DNA from: Zygnema cylindricum
Lineage: Eukaryota; Streptophyta; Zygnematophyceae; Zygnematales; Zygnemataceae
Assembly (NCBI GenBank): GCA_037447655.1
Contig: JBBHKE010002087.1
Span: 135,988 to 199,987, forward strand
Direction: 5' to 3'
Length of the DNA stretch: 64,000 nt
In this document: positions 43,582-54,753 of the stretch, in pieces
How positions within the stretch are numbered: position 1 is the first letter of the stretch
Layout of the letters: the number at the start of each line of letters is the position of its first letter
Position numbers and translations under genes: made by a program
The notes under the pieces: generated by a model
Told to the model about the DNA's origin: nothing
The model's database searches: none
Seen by the model: the letters and a program-made list of their open reading frames with translations, nothing else

Positions 43582-45526
43582 ATCTAGGGTGCCTATGTTC
43601 GATGGAACAGACTTCACTTATTGGGAGTTTATTATGGAGGGATTGCTTTTCGAGAAGCACTTATGGGGAATTGTTTTGGGACAAGTGAGATGTCCGCCAC
43701 CTGGCTTTGGAGGAGCTTACTGTGGAGAACCATCTGAGGCTGTCCAGAATATCAACCGGAGTTCAAATGCAACGAAAGGTGAAGGGAAAAATATTGTGAT
43801 GGAAGGGGGAAAAGGGGAGAAGGATAAAGGGACACTTATGGTGAGGGGAGCTATGCTCTCCGCCACATCTTCACTTAGAGGGGTTATAAGTATAACTCAA
43901 GAAAATGATAGTAAAATTTGGGAGTATAAAAACACTATAGCAAAACATCTTATACTTAGATATGTGTCTAAGTCCATAGCTATCACTCATTTAAGTCTTA
44001 CCAAGTCTTCGGAAATATGGAAAACACTAAGGCAGATTTATAAGAGTGAGACTATTCAGAGGCAGCAGTTAGTATAACAGGAAATAGAGGCCTATGTTTA
44101 TAAAGGCGGTAACATTATAGAGTTTTGCAATGATATTGCTGCGTTATATGTTGAGCTTGCTAGTGCGGGGTATGTAGAATCTGAGGAGAGAAAGATCAAT
44201 ACACTACTCATGAAACTCCCAGATGAGTACGAAAACATCATTAATCGTATGCAGGCAATGGATGGCTCTTCATGGACTTGGAGCTTTACCATGGGGATAA
44301 TTCTTGTGAGGGAAAGCACTTTGGAGCTTCGTAGGGGAAGTGAGAGGGTAACTGCATTTACAGCTGGTGGTGATTGGCGGAAGCGTGATGAGAGGAACGG
44401 CGATGACGAGCGGAAGCGTGATGAGAGGAAGAAAGACGAAGGCAAACCTTATCGGAACTTTGGTGGAAAGAGAGGGAGAGGAAAAGAAAGGGGAGCTTTG
44501 AAAAAGGGTGTTTGCTTCTTTTGTAGAGAACCGGGTCACTATATAGAGGAGTGTCCTTGTTTGGAAGAACTTCGAAGTTGGAATGTGAAAGAGGAGGAAG
44601 AAGGGGAAGAGGAGAAAGAGGATGAAGAAATTTTGGAGCTTCTTCACATCGGTAAAATGGAGAAGAGAGAGAAGTACACAGAAATTACACGAAATCAACG
44701 ATGTGCTTTTGGAGGTATAAGGGAAGTAAAGGGAAGGGAGGTACTTGAGGGAGTTAGAAATGATGAGGATGTCAAGGAGTGTAAAAAGTATAACTTAGAG
44801 ATGAGAAAGTCAGATCTAGAATCTATAATTGAAAAAGGGAAAAGTAAAAATAATGAGGATAGTTTTATAGATATTTTGGAAACAGAAAACTGGTCGCAAA
44901 GGGAGACTTCAACGGATTCCGAGGAAAGGGGAGAAGTAAATCTAGAGGGGGTTTTAAAAGATAGGGGAGAAGAGGAATATTTAATGAAATGTTTAGGGAA
45001 GGAGAAATATTTATTGGGAATAAAAATAGAAAGTGATAGCGGAAAGAATTACTTGGGAGAGAGTGAGGAAAGTTCAAAAAATGGGATGAGTATCAAGGAT
45101 AAAAATATGAGTACGGAAGACGTAGATCTTATGACGAACTTAGCGGGGATACTTGTTTTTTCGAAAAATTTGGGGGGTAATGGACTTGACATCACTAATG
45201 GGAGTGATGCCATCTATAAAGGTGCGCCTGTAAAAGGGTTAGCATCGGGGTGTGTGTTGCAGATTGAGGATGTGGCTGGCTGTTTGAATTGCAAGAGGGA
45301 AATCGGATTTTGTGTGGATGGAAAAGTGATGAGGTGGATAAAATCTTTGCTCGGATTTATAAAAAGTGAGATGCTAAATAAAATGTGTGATCAGCAAGAT
45401 GGAATGTTAATTTCAGCTCATCTAATAGACCTTTTAAAATATGAGGGTATATTCTTAAAGTTTAATTATAAGAAAAGAACGAAAAAAAAAAAAAGAAGGG
45501 ATTTTGTTTTTGTTGTTTTTATTTAG
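43571..45526 (+). pseudogene. Gag plus collapsed Pol remnant, one frame with a single stop
   Basis: From the ATG in the PBS one frame runs 652 codons, broken only by a TAA at 44075-44077, where Gag of A has a Glu codon (GAA), so a single G-to-T change suffices. Upstream is Gag (MGPPSRVPMFDGTDFTYW...). Downstream are LLMKLPDEYENII and a zinc knuckle CFFCREPGHYIEEC (Cys, Cys, His, Cys all present). An acidic stretch follows. Then come traces of the RT end (CLGKEKYLLGIKIE, for DLGEARYILGMQME) and of RNase H (GLDITNGSDAIYKGAPVK, for TDITTWSDASYGDAPMR), joined in frame across large deletions. No catalytic motif remains. It ends in a basic KKRTKKKKRRDF tail. Confidence 0.85.
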
Positions 45527-45550
45527 TGGGAGTTGGCGCAATAGAAGACT

Positions 45551-45565
45551 AAAAAATAAGGGGAG
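45551..45565 (+). promoter_or_regulatory. Polypurine tract of the TR-GAG element
   Basis: AAAAAATAAGGGGAG directly before the 3' LTR, nearly identical to that of B. Confidence 0.8.
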
Positions 45566-46637
45566 TGTTAAATTTGTGTATTTTCTAGGTCTGAATTTAT
45601 TCTGTGTGTTTGTCATATGGTCTTGTCTAAGTCATCCATACTTGTCGTAGTCACTGGAAGACAGAGATAGCCATGGCTGCCCCCATAGTCAAAAAAGAAG
45701 AAACAGGCAAAATCAGGCAGGAAAACTGATAGTTGGCCAATATGCTGCTCTAAACCGGATTTGATCCTGGGTCTATGGTTTGCTGTGTAGACGTGAGCCT
45801 TATCCAATAAGGCGTTACCGAAACGATACACGTGACGGGTTTCAAAGATATATAAACATTAACGCAACAGCTACTTAATAGCAGACTAACCAAAAGGAGC
45901 AATTCATGCATGTACGCGAATCTGAACCATGTAAAATATGTTTTGATCGGACGGCCGGCATTATAGCCGCCACGCGAAGTGAGCTTTTGGCGGCATACGG
46001 AGATAGCGTCACGCGGTGCCACGTGGCGCCACATTATTTGATACCGGAGAAGATGGGAGGAGGAACCATGGCTTCCGATTTGACAGGTGTCACCTTGTAG
46101 ACCTTGTCGTACAATGGACGTACAATAAGTACATCGCCCATTGTACCTTCTTGTACTTTATAGTGTTCCTATTGGACTAGGGTTTAGTAGTAGGTAGTCG
46201 TGAGTAGGCAAACCAAGACTTAGTAATATTTAGGTACCTCTCTCTCTAAGAGAGCTTGTAACTATAAAGGTCATCTTTGACCAGCCATAACTTAATGCTC
46301 GGGTGAGCAAATTCAGTGATTCTTTTTGCAGCGGACTCAGGGGAGTCCAATCTACACAAGGGTGTAGTCGGTCAGAGTCTTTGCGTGCCAGGGTGGCACT
46401 TATTCAGTGGGAAAGTCAAATTGGGGAATATTGTCCAAAACACATATTCAAGCTTTGCATTTTGTGGTGGAACTGAGCACACAGAAGGTCTTCTTTTCAC
46501 AGGGGTGAAGGTATATTGGGGTTCTTATTGTCAAGGGATCATTTATTTGGGTTTATATCAACTTGGAGTCGGCACTATCTAGATTAGCTTCTTTTGGATC
46601 TGCGAATTCTGTGGGCAATGGAGCCCATAGAATTTCA
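45566..46637 (+). repeat. 3' LTR of the TR-GAG element
   Basis: 1072 bp. It differs from the 5' LTR by about four changes, all in the last ~180 bp, one being a single-base indel in GAACTGAGC. Confidence 0.95.
45688..45820 (-). promoter_or_regulatory. Antisense tRNA-like module with T6 terminator (3' LTR)
   Basis: Identical to the module at 42618-42750, carried along in the second LTR. Confidence 0.6.
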
Positions 46638-46749
46638 ATATTGATTATCGAGTACATAAAATTCGATATATATTGAATATCGGCAAATGGTCCTCGATAC
46701 CCAACACCACCTACAATAGAAACGCCTACTTTTGAACTATGGATAGAAG

Positions 46750-47363
46750 TTGTGACGAATCTGTACCTTCACATGGACGTGCGACGATCAAAGCCATTTC
46801 GTGAATTGAAGGTTTTTTCCTTTGGTTTTAATATCGGTACGTTTGCCAAACGGAGGACTCTCCGTTAAAATGCAGCTTGGCCCTTTTTTGCAAGGATCAC
46901 CATTGTCGGTGAATTAGGCCGACGTATCATTGTAACGGAGAGCCTTCTCACAGGGCAGAAAGTTGTGCCCTGCGAGCACTTTCCCTCAAAACAGAAAATT
47001 GACCAATAGAATTTCTATAAGGTTACCATTATTTGTTTTTTTTTCACGCTACAATCAAACGAGGGGCTCTCCGTTAGCATTCGAACTTTGACCTTTGACG
47101 GACTCCGCTTCCCCCGGTAGGCAATATATATTAGCTGGCAGGAGCCCGGAAGGAACCTATATTTTTAAAATGCGAAAGAAATGATCATTTAGTTCGAGTT
47201 TATTGTTCAGTACGGATTGAGAGCATTAAACACGATATCTGTGACGACAAAAGGTGTACATCAATAGACGCGCGGCATACGTGGAAATGCTACCGTCGCG
47301 GTTGCATATAATTCTGGTCCGTAAAAAAAAAAGAACATAAAAATCCAATGTGTGCGCAATATC
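46750..47363. other. Unassigned spacer with CTCTCCGTTA repeats
   Basis: GGACTCTCCGTTA at about 46855 and GGGCTCTCCGTTA at about 47065 are direct copies, and TAACGGAGAGCC at about 46930 is inverted to them. They could be ends of small unclassified elements. No gene seen. Confidence 0.4.
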
Positions 47364-47366
47364 TGA

Positions 47367-48344
47367 GGGTATGTCCCCATGTAATCGGTACTTTGATATA
47401 GTATTTTGGAGCGTAGTGAGATTCTCCTTACTACTTTGAAGAGCGTCCCAATGTGCGAAAATAAAATCGGAACTTTGACATGTGATGGTTGTAGACGTAG
47501 GTACAACTTTGTGATGGTTGAAGACGACTTACGAAACTTCCGACAATTGGTGACGCCAACAAAAACAGCGCTAGTTGTAGACGTCAAGATTTTTGTAATT
47601 TTGTGACATTGTAAATGTTTGGGGTTTTGTGACATTGTGACGCCATGCTCACTTATGACAACGTCGACGTCACAAATTCAAGAACTTTCTGCCATGGCTA
47701 TCCGATTTCGTTTTTTCGACTTTTCTCACTTGAATTGCCATAAAAATATACCTAAAGGTGGTCAAAATAATTATTTTTCAAATATCTTTCATATAACATC
47801 AATATTGTCGTGCCTCATTCTAAAAGGTGTGAGAGAAAAGCAATAGTGTGAGAGGGAGAGGGGAGAGGCGACGACGACAAAAAAATATGCAAAGGACCCA
47901 TGAATGAAAGTGGAGGTCTAAGACCCTTGCAGATTTTTTTCCGTACATACTCGTTTTTTTTCTCGTACATACGCGTGCCGGGCAGTGAGAAAAATAACGA
48001 GTACTCTCCATCGTCCAATTTTTTTTCCATTTGTGTGGCGCGTGCGTGGGACGTTTTTCATTCGTTGTTTGGGTGATACTTTCCTTAAAATCCAGCCGCG
48101 AGGAGATTTTTGATGTAGATTTTTGACGTGCTAGATTCTCTTGCCCGTGGGTCGAAAAAAAGAAAACGCCAAAATACGTTCACATGATGGCAAACATGAA
48201 GTACATTCAAAGTATCGACTTGACGTTTAGTGTACTTTTAAAGAATTATTTTTTTGGTACGGCTAAAGTTATTCTCGTACGGAACTGCGTTTTGGGTGAA
48301 AACGAAAGAAAAAAGTCGATACTTTAATAAATGGGGACATACCT
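47367..48344. mobile_element. MITE M4 (family M)
   Basis: 978 bp, TIRs GGGTATGTCCCCAT and ATGGGGACATACC. Flanks TGA and TTA are an imperfect TNA duplication. The central palindrome is decayed (about 48098-48113). Confidence 0.78.
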
Positions 48345-48626
48345 TTAGTCCGTACTCGTTCGGAAATTGTTTTAGCATAAATACGTAGACATGTCAACGT
48401 GACGCTTTATAATACACCATGTCTCATATTAGTGTTAACAATACTGATTCGACGCCTTTAAATCTAGATCATCAAACCAACAAAGGATTAATAATTTAAT
48501 ATATTCCTTTACGTAATATAGGTACGGTTTAACTAGTGTCAGATACAATAATTTGCAATGTTTCAATGTAGTGGTCAAAATGTTGTCAATCCGTACTGTA
48601 ATTGTTTGTTATTTCGTAAAGACTTA

Positions 48627-49678
48627 GGGCAATTTCCCATGTATCCGAAACTTAGTCTTGTTACTTTGTTTTTTAGCGAATATTTTCCCTACTACTTTCA
48701 AAGCGTTCCGCTATAACGCAATTGAATCGTTACTTTGAGTAATGACAGATGTAGATGTGAGTGTAATTTGTGACAGTTGTAGACGACTACAAAACTTGCG
48801 ACAATTGATGACGTTTACAAAATAGCGACTGTTGTAGGCGTGTAGTTTCGTGTGACACTATAGATGTTTAAGGTCTGCGACATTTTGATGTCATGCTCAC
48901 TATGATAGCGTCGGCGTCACTAATTCCAAATCTTTCCGCCATGGTTTCCCAAATTTGTTTTTTTGTCCTTTCTCACTCTACTGGGCATTAAAATACGCCT
49001 AAAGACGATTAAAAGTATTTTTTTTCTACAGATCTTTCATTTAATTCCATTATTTCATTTTTCCATTATAAGGATTATGAGATAGACGCGGTAGTGGGAG
49101 AAGGGGAGAGAAAGAGGCGCCTTCATGGACCTCGCTTTTGTGGAATGCGATCGGTTGCTCGAAAACCCTCCACGGCCCTTGCATGGAAAAAAAATATGTA
49201 CAAGTTTAAAATGAAGAGTGGCTTTCTTTTTTGGTACTACACGTATTGCAAAAAAAAACTAAAAAACCTTTGACGCGAATTCGACCATCATATCCTGGAA
49301 GGCGCCTTTCCAATACAAAAGCATACTTACAATGTGGCAATCTACACCTTCGCCATAAAGTACCTAAGCCTCAGATGCAACAAGAATCTCAAATGACGTG
49401 GAAAAAAAAATATTATTTCGCATATTGAAACTTTAGTTAAAATCACCTCGCGAGGTGATTTGAGTATAAGTTTGAAGACGAGTCGGAGGGACGCAAAAGT
49501 AAGTGGGTCGAAGCGCGTTAAACGACAAACGACAATACATTTGAAGTTTCAAGTTGACACAAATTGTATTGTGGTAATTTCATTTTCTTGGTACAGTTGT
49601 AGATATTATCGTTGCGGGCAAAGTTTTGGAGGAAAGCGACAAGAAAAAACCCTTACCTTATCACATGGGAAAGTGCCA
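48627..49678. mobile_element. MITE M3 (TTA-type)
   Basis: 1052 bp, TIRs GGGCAATTTCCCATGT and ACATGGGAAAGTGCC, flanked by TTA. Central palindrome AATCACCTCGCGAGGTGATT at about 49441-49460, perfect. Confidence 0.88.
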
Positions 49679-49681
49679 TTA

Positions 49682-50289
49682 CAAAAAAGTAAAAATAGTA
49701 TAACACCTTTGCACGGTTCATACGATTTCAAACAATTTCGACGAGGAGAAGTACTATATTTTTTGTTTTTTTTTCTCTGTTTGCATCTAGTACGATTTTT
49801 TCTTTTGCAAGGGTCAAGAATTCACCGTCATTTCATGCAAAGGTGAGAAATTGATGACGTGGCCACTCCAACTTGCCCTCACATCCTCTCTCACATTGCC
49901 TCTAACTCAACCCTCACACTTACCATTTCACATTCTTTAGAAGGTGGCCATACATTGACTATTAGGGAGGGGGCGAAATTTATAAAGGGACGTATTATGA
50001 CCTTTTGGTTCCTTTTGGGAATAAAGCATTGCAATCGAATAACAATGGGGGAAAAAAAAAGAAAAATGGTTGTTTTACCAAAAGATTGTTTATTTCTCCA
50101 AGGTATGGGGAAAGAAGAAAGATGAGAGATTTAATATGCTCGGAAATTGCACAATAAGTGACCGGACAAGAGAGGCAAAGGCAAAGAAATCTCCTTCAAC
50201 CATGAACACCACAAGGCTGGAAGGTTGTGTGTCTACGATATCACAAGAAGACATGCAATGTCATAAGCAATCTAAAAAAAAGAAAGTGT
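49682..50289. other. Unassigned segment
   Basis: Overlapping open frames of 73-88 codons lack motifs and codon-like structure. No element ends seen. Confidence 0.4.
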
Positions 50290-50471
50290 GACAACACTGA
50301 TTGTAGACGTGTACAACCGTCATAGGAAATGTCTACTTATACAATCGGCACAAACTTAAAAGTAAACGATTTCGTTTTTTAGCATTGTGATAATTGAAAA
50401 ATCGTGTATTGAGAATCTTCTCTATAATACAAAGTTAGTTAGCTAGGTTACTATTATATGAGGAGGCACCC
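50290..50471. mobile_element. Partial MITE M6 (family M, inverted)
   Basis: Read on the minus strand from 50471 it begins GGGTGCCTCCTCAT, then ACTTTGTATTATAG and GAAGATTCTC, as other family M starts do, followed by TAA. The other end is not identifiable. Confidence 0.55.
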
Positions 50472-51003
50472 TAACTATTGGCCCCTACTGCCATGCAGAC
50501 CCTATTGGATTTCCTAATGTGGTCGCAACGAACCCACACTGAATTCTTTTCCCAACTCCCATTCAGTATTTTCGGAACTCCAGTACCGTTTGGCCTCGAG
50601 TAACGTTCCTTTCATCAAGCCTAAAATCTAATGAATAAATGAAACGTACAATCTTAAAAATATAAGCACTGTGTCGCTAAATTCGCACTTTGAAGATTTA
50701 TGAATTTAGGGATTTTCTTTAAGGCCTGTTGTACATTCCACGTCTCTCGTCTGTCAGCCCGTCATGCGGTGGACTTACAAAATTGAAACATCTTTTTACT
50801 TTTTCTTACAAACGTCACCGAACGAAACTCGTCTCTAGCCTTAGATATTCGGTTTGCACGGCTCTCCACTCTCAAGTTTTTTTTATAGAGATTTAGGGTG
50901 TGTCTCCATTTACTTAAAACTTAGGGGAATTACTTTGTTTTTTAGCGGAGATCCAGCGGAACCGGATTTCAAGTGTCCTTATGTGTAACAAAAAAGAGTT
51001 GTT

Positions 51004-52307
51004 TGAAATTATATGGGCTCCATTGCCACACAGAATTCGCAGATCCAAAGAAACTAATCTAGATAGTGCCGACTCCAAGTTTATATAAACCCAAATGATT
51101 CACCCCTTGACAATAAAAACCCCATTACAACTTCACCTCGTGAAATAAGACATTCTGTGTGCTCAGTTTCACCACAGAATGCAAAGTTAGAATATGAGTT
51201 TTGGATAACATTCCCCAACTTTCCCTTAGAAATGCAGCCATCTTAGAAAGCAAACACTCTAACAGACTACACCTCTGTGTAGCGTGGACTCCCCTGAGTC
51301 CGCAACAAAAAGAATCACTAAATTTGGTCAACTGAGTTGATAGTTATGGCTGGCCAAAGTTTGCCGTTTATACAAGATGCTCTCTGGGAGAGGCAGCTAC
51401 CTACCTGAAATATTCTGAGTCCTAAAACCCATCTGTAAGCCTTGTAGTACTGAGGTACGAACCAATGACAAGACTGTAAAGTACATAAAGGTACAGGTGC
51501 CGATGTAGCTTTTGTACGACCATCGTACGACATGGCCAAAAAGTCGACACATGCCATATTCAGATTTGTTCCTATTATCCCCGGATTTCGTGCTACCAAA
51601 TATTATCTCTCCGCGTGGCTCCAGGTCATGCCACGTTTGAAAAACGGTAGCGTACAAGAAAGTACAAGTGCCGGAGTACTTCCTGTACATACATTGTACG
51701 ACATCGCCATAATGGGACATTTGTCGCATCAAGATTTGTTGTCTTCCGTTCCGGAGATTCCGTAAACCCGTATGATGTTGCCACGTATCATCTTGAGTGG
51801 CGACGTCTGCAAACTGCCAAATTGTCATTTCCGCGATACCGACGCTAACCAGAGCCGTTTGATTTATATCGTCATTTAATACGGACCGTCGAAACAAATG
51901 TCCGTACTATTTGTTTCGTCCGGTACTAGAAGTACAATTGTTTCTATATCCTATATGCCGTAATCCAGTTAAATGAAAGTCCCTAAATGTAATTATTGAA
52001 ATATCTAGCAAACCGTATATGTCCTAGCATTAGTCTTAGACTATTGGATATGAATAACGGCTACACGTTACTTGACGGACGGTAGGTACCAGGATCTATT
52101 CTTAGGTCTGTCAAAATACCTTTTTGGTAAGCCTACCAAATCTGCACCCTGTCTCCATAGAGAGCCTAGGCAGCCATGGCTCTAGCTCCCTGTCCAACCT
52201 TCAATGACTACAACAAGTGTGGGGGCATGGTGAGGGGAGTTAGAGGCAGACCGCCTCAGCTCTTTTTCTATCCTAATACAAACCTAGAAAATACTCAAAT
52301 ATCAACA
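51004..52307 (-). mobile_element. Solo LTR L in M5
   Basis: 1304 bp, TG/CA ends, flanked by the perfect duplication TTGTT (50999-51003 and 52308-52312). A promoter-side segment (GTACAAGAAAGTACAAGTGCCGG and surroundings) is duplicated at about 51475-51530 and 51650-51710, which explains the extra length. Confidence 0.94.
52030..52140 (+). promoter_or_regulatory. tRNA-like module in solo LTR L
   Basis: GTCTTAGAC start, outer stem TTGACGGAC/GTCTGTCAA, T-arm CCAGGATCTATTCTTAGG decayed, then hairpin TTTGGTA-AGCC-TACCAAA preceded by T5. Confidence 0.5.
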
Positions 52308-52312
52308 TTGTT

Positions 52313-53690
52313 TACTTAAGGGTGTGACGATTGTATATGTTGACAATGGTGTCATGCCGTAAGATGTCAGCAGGTATTGTGATTATATCGTGTACTAATT
52401 GATGTTTCGGTGACGTGACAGGTACATATTCGAAAGTACAACTAGAGATTCGTACGGGACAAAGGTCGAAATATACTCTCGTACGGCACCACGGGAACAC
52501 AATGTGAAATCAGCGTGGAACTGAACCACGGTACGGCATCAGACGTCAGAAATTCAAACGGCTATAAACCTGACAGGTGTCTGAAGTCATGAACCCTTGG
52601 AGGTTCATGCATCATTTTTGCTTAGCTTAGGGAGGGTTTTTATCCTCGAGGTGTAGATGTAAGGCAGTCCGAGGCGGCCACGCAGCGGTCGTCTCTTGAA
52701 ACTGGCAGCGTTTTAACATAGAAACCTGCCTGCTCAGAGACATGTAGGAATTAGTGTTTCCGTACGGATTAGTGAAAGCATAGGATAAATGCCATTTGGC
52801 GAGATAGGAACTTTTGCAAATTAAGTACGGGAATCCAACATTGGAAGGTTGTCGTTTTCTGACAAGCATTATTCTCGGGATTTGTCGAACTCTACTGTTA
52901 GGGTTTCACCTAAATATTTAGTGACAGGCTAGTTTTTGAGTTAGGGTTTTTCCTTTTTCAGCCCATAGTTTCATGCTAGAAAATGTCTCTGAGCTTCTCC
53001 TTTTATTTGTATTAAGACCTTACCTAATCTACCGGCGCAAGCCAGCCTGCAAGGTTTCCCTCCAGACTATTTTCTACTTGCTGTGATTTGTGAATTGTGT
53101 CTGTGGACTTGGCGTTTTCTTGCTGTCTGGACGGTGACCGCACGGGCTGGTACTCACCTTGTCTGGCCTTGGGGGAATGCCGGTTATCTCGGCTCTTTCA
53201 TACGGCTAAGGAAGGGTTCTTACAAGCTGATTGGACTCCTGTAGGGAATATTGATGACTTTAGGGCCTAGTGGCTACTGTCGCAAATTGGGAATTCCATC
53301 CTTACTTACCTGATCTTGTTTTGTCTTTTATTTCCTTGCTAAGTCCATGTGTTCGGAATAATTTGTTTCTTTGAGCATATTCATTTGTTATTTCTTGCAG
53401 TATATATGTTTTGTCCTCCGATTGTGGTCACAAATACTGTACATATGTAATGGTCATTCATTTTCTGGTGTGTTTCGGCGACCCACGCGGGATGTGATGC
53501 ATGCCATTCACGGTTGTACTGTCATGCACGACACATGCCATTCACGGTTGTACTGTCATGCACGACAATGCTCGTGACGGCTGCCAACGTCTACAATTTG
53601 TGATGACGCACTGGATTGATCAAAATAGTTAGTGACCTCGCATAATTTTATGTGACATTTGTAGACATTTAACTTTTCAACCCTTTGTCC
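52313..53690. other. Unassigned interior of M5
   Basis: About 1.4 kb, partly GC-richer and without recognisable coding sequence. It might be an unclassified insertion. It includes the duplication at 53500-53567. Confidence 0.4.
53500..53567. repeat. 34-bp direct tandem duplication
   Basis: Two identical units starting CATGCCATTCACGGTTG. Confidence 0.95.
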
Positions 53691-54289
53691 ATAGATGTTG
53701 TCCATGGCTGACGCTGCCTTCCCTATACGGCTGCCTTTTTGGCTATGAATCTATGTTCCTATTTCATAAACTTAATCTCATATTTGATTTAATCACCATA
53801 AATTTAAGTTTTCTTTTCAACTCCTAGTGGATGCATTGATTTTTTCATTCTTGTGTAAAGAAATAAAGATAATAAAGAAAGACAAATAAAAATAATTATA
53901 ATAATCATAATAAAATTTGGCTTTAGAATAACGGATTTGCACAATAGATTAAGTGTGACGTAATAAAACCAATATAGGCATACTAATTAGATATTTATTT
54001 TGGTAATTGAGTTTTCTCGAGCTTCCCAACGGTCAGCGTAAAGTCGCCTCGTGAAAGGATGAGGAGTAGTGAATTTTGAAGGAGTGATGGAGTTTGAAGG
54101 AGAGAATGAGAGGCTGCGTGAGAGAGGCATTGTGTGCGGCTTGCTGGGGCGCCCTCAAAGATTTATCACGTTTTCGTCAAATGACATCGTAATTTTCGGA
54201 CCCCTGGAATGAAAAAATATGTACTGAACGAAACGCGACAAAGCAAAACAAATTGTGTACTTTGATGGACGCAAACGGACAAAACATAA
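53691..54289. other. Unassigned AT-rich segment of M5
   Basis: CCATGGCTGACGCTGCC at about 53702 recalls the LTR CCATGGCTGCC block but no LTR follows. No gene seen. Confidence 0.35.
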
Positions 54290-54297
54290 TGAAATAG

Positions 54298-54753
54298 CAT
54301 AGTTCAAAAGTAGGTGGAAGTACACCCATACAATATACCTATTGTACGCAAAAAATACAATATACCCATAAGACCCATATTGTATTGGCCGCAAAATGAA
54401 ATAAAGTAGTAATAGGGTTCAGTTGCACATGGATCGATAGAGAATTAAACGTCATCTCTAAATTTGAAAAAAAATCGGACAAACAAATATTTTTTTGTGA
54501 GTTTTGAGCGACTTTTTATTTAAATCGTTAGTTTTGGACGATATGACGGTCGTTGATCAAAGTAGCGATCTAAAAAGATCACATGAAAAGCCCATAACAC
54601 AACTTATGACAGGATTATCGTCAGATTTGGACGATCGGACGGTCGTTGATCAAAGTAGCGACTTAAGAAGATCACATGAAAAGCCCAAAACACAACTTAC
54701 GATAAAGGTGCTGACAAAAGGCCTACAATAGAAACGCCTGCTTTTTAACTATT
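54298..54753. mobile_element. MITE P2
   Basis: 456 bp, same TIRs and internal ~86-bp duplication as P1, flanked by TGAAATAG and CGAAATAG (one mismatch in 8). Confidence 0.85.

Larger units (their letters stand above)
42496..46637 (+). mobile_element. Young non-autonomous copia derivative (TR-GAG type)
   Basis: A 4142-bp element with two LTRs of 1071 and 1072 bp that differ at about four positions, flanked by the perfect duplication ATATT (42491-42495 and 46638-46642). The interior (43567-45565) is only 2.0 kb. It keeps a copia-type PBS, Gag with its zinc knuckle, a compressed remnant of Pol and a polypurine tract. Protease, integrase and the RT catalytic core are gone. The architecture matches the TR-GAG class described in plants. 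It would need enzymes from a relative such as B. Confidence 0.95.
41769..46709. mobile_element. hAT-like MITE N1, host of the TR-GAG element
   Basis: TIRs TAGTGTTGGGTATCG and CGATACCCAACACCA, flanked by the perfect 8-bp duplication CCTACAAT (41761-41768 and 46710-46717). Terminal TAGTG fits hAT ends. The interior is rich in CGATAT words. Without the LTR element it is about 790 bp. No transposase. Confidence 0.92.
41336..46741. mobile_element. MITE P1 (8-bp target duplication), host of N1
   Basis: TIRs CATAGTTAAAAAGTAGG and CCTACTTTTGAACTATG, flanked by the perfect 8-bp duplication GATAGAAG (41328-41335 and 46742-46749), which points to hAT-like transposition. Without N1 it is about 460 bp. 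It contains a ~86-bp internal duplication around GGACGATCGGAC. The second copy, P2, is at 54298-54753. Confidence 0.9.

Noticed and set aside
43567-45565. Domesticated Gag gene
   Set aside because: It is flanked by near-identical LTRs, PBS, PPT and a target duplication, and has a stop in Gag, so it is a mobile copy and not a domesticated gene.
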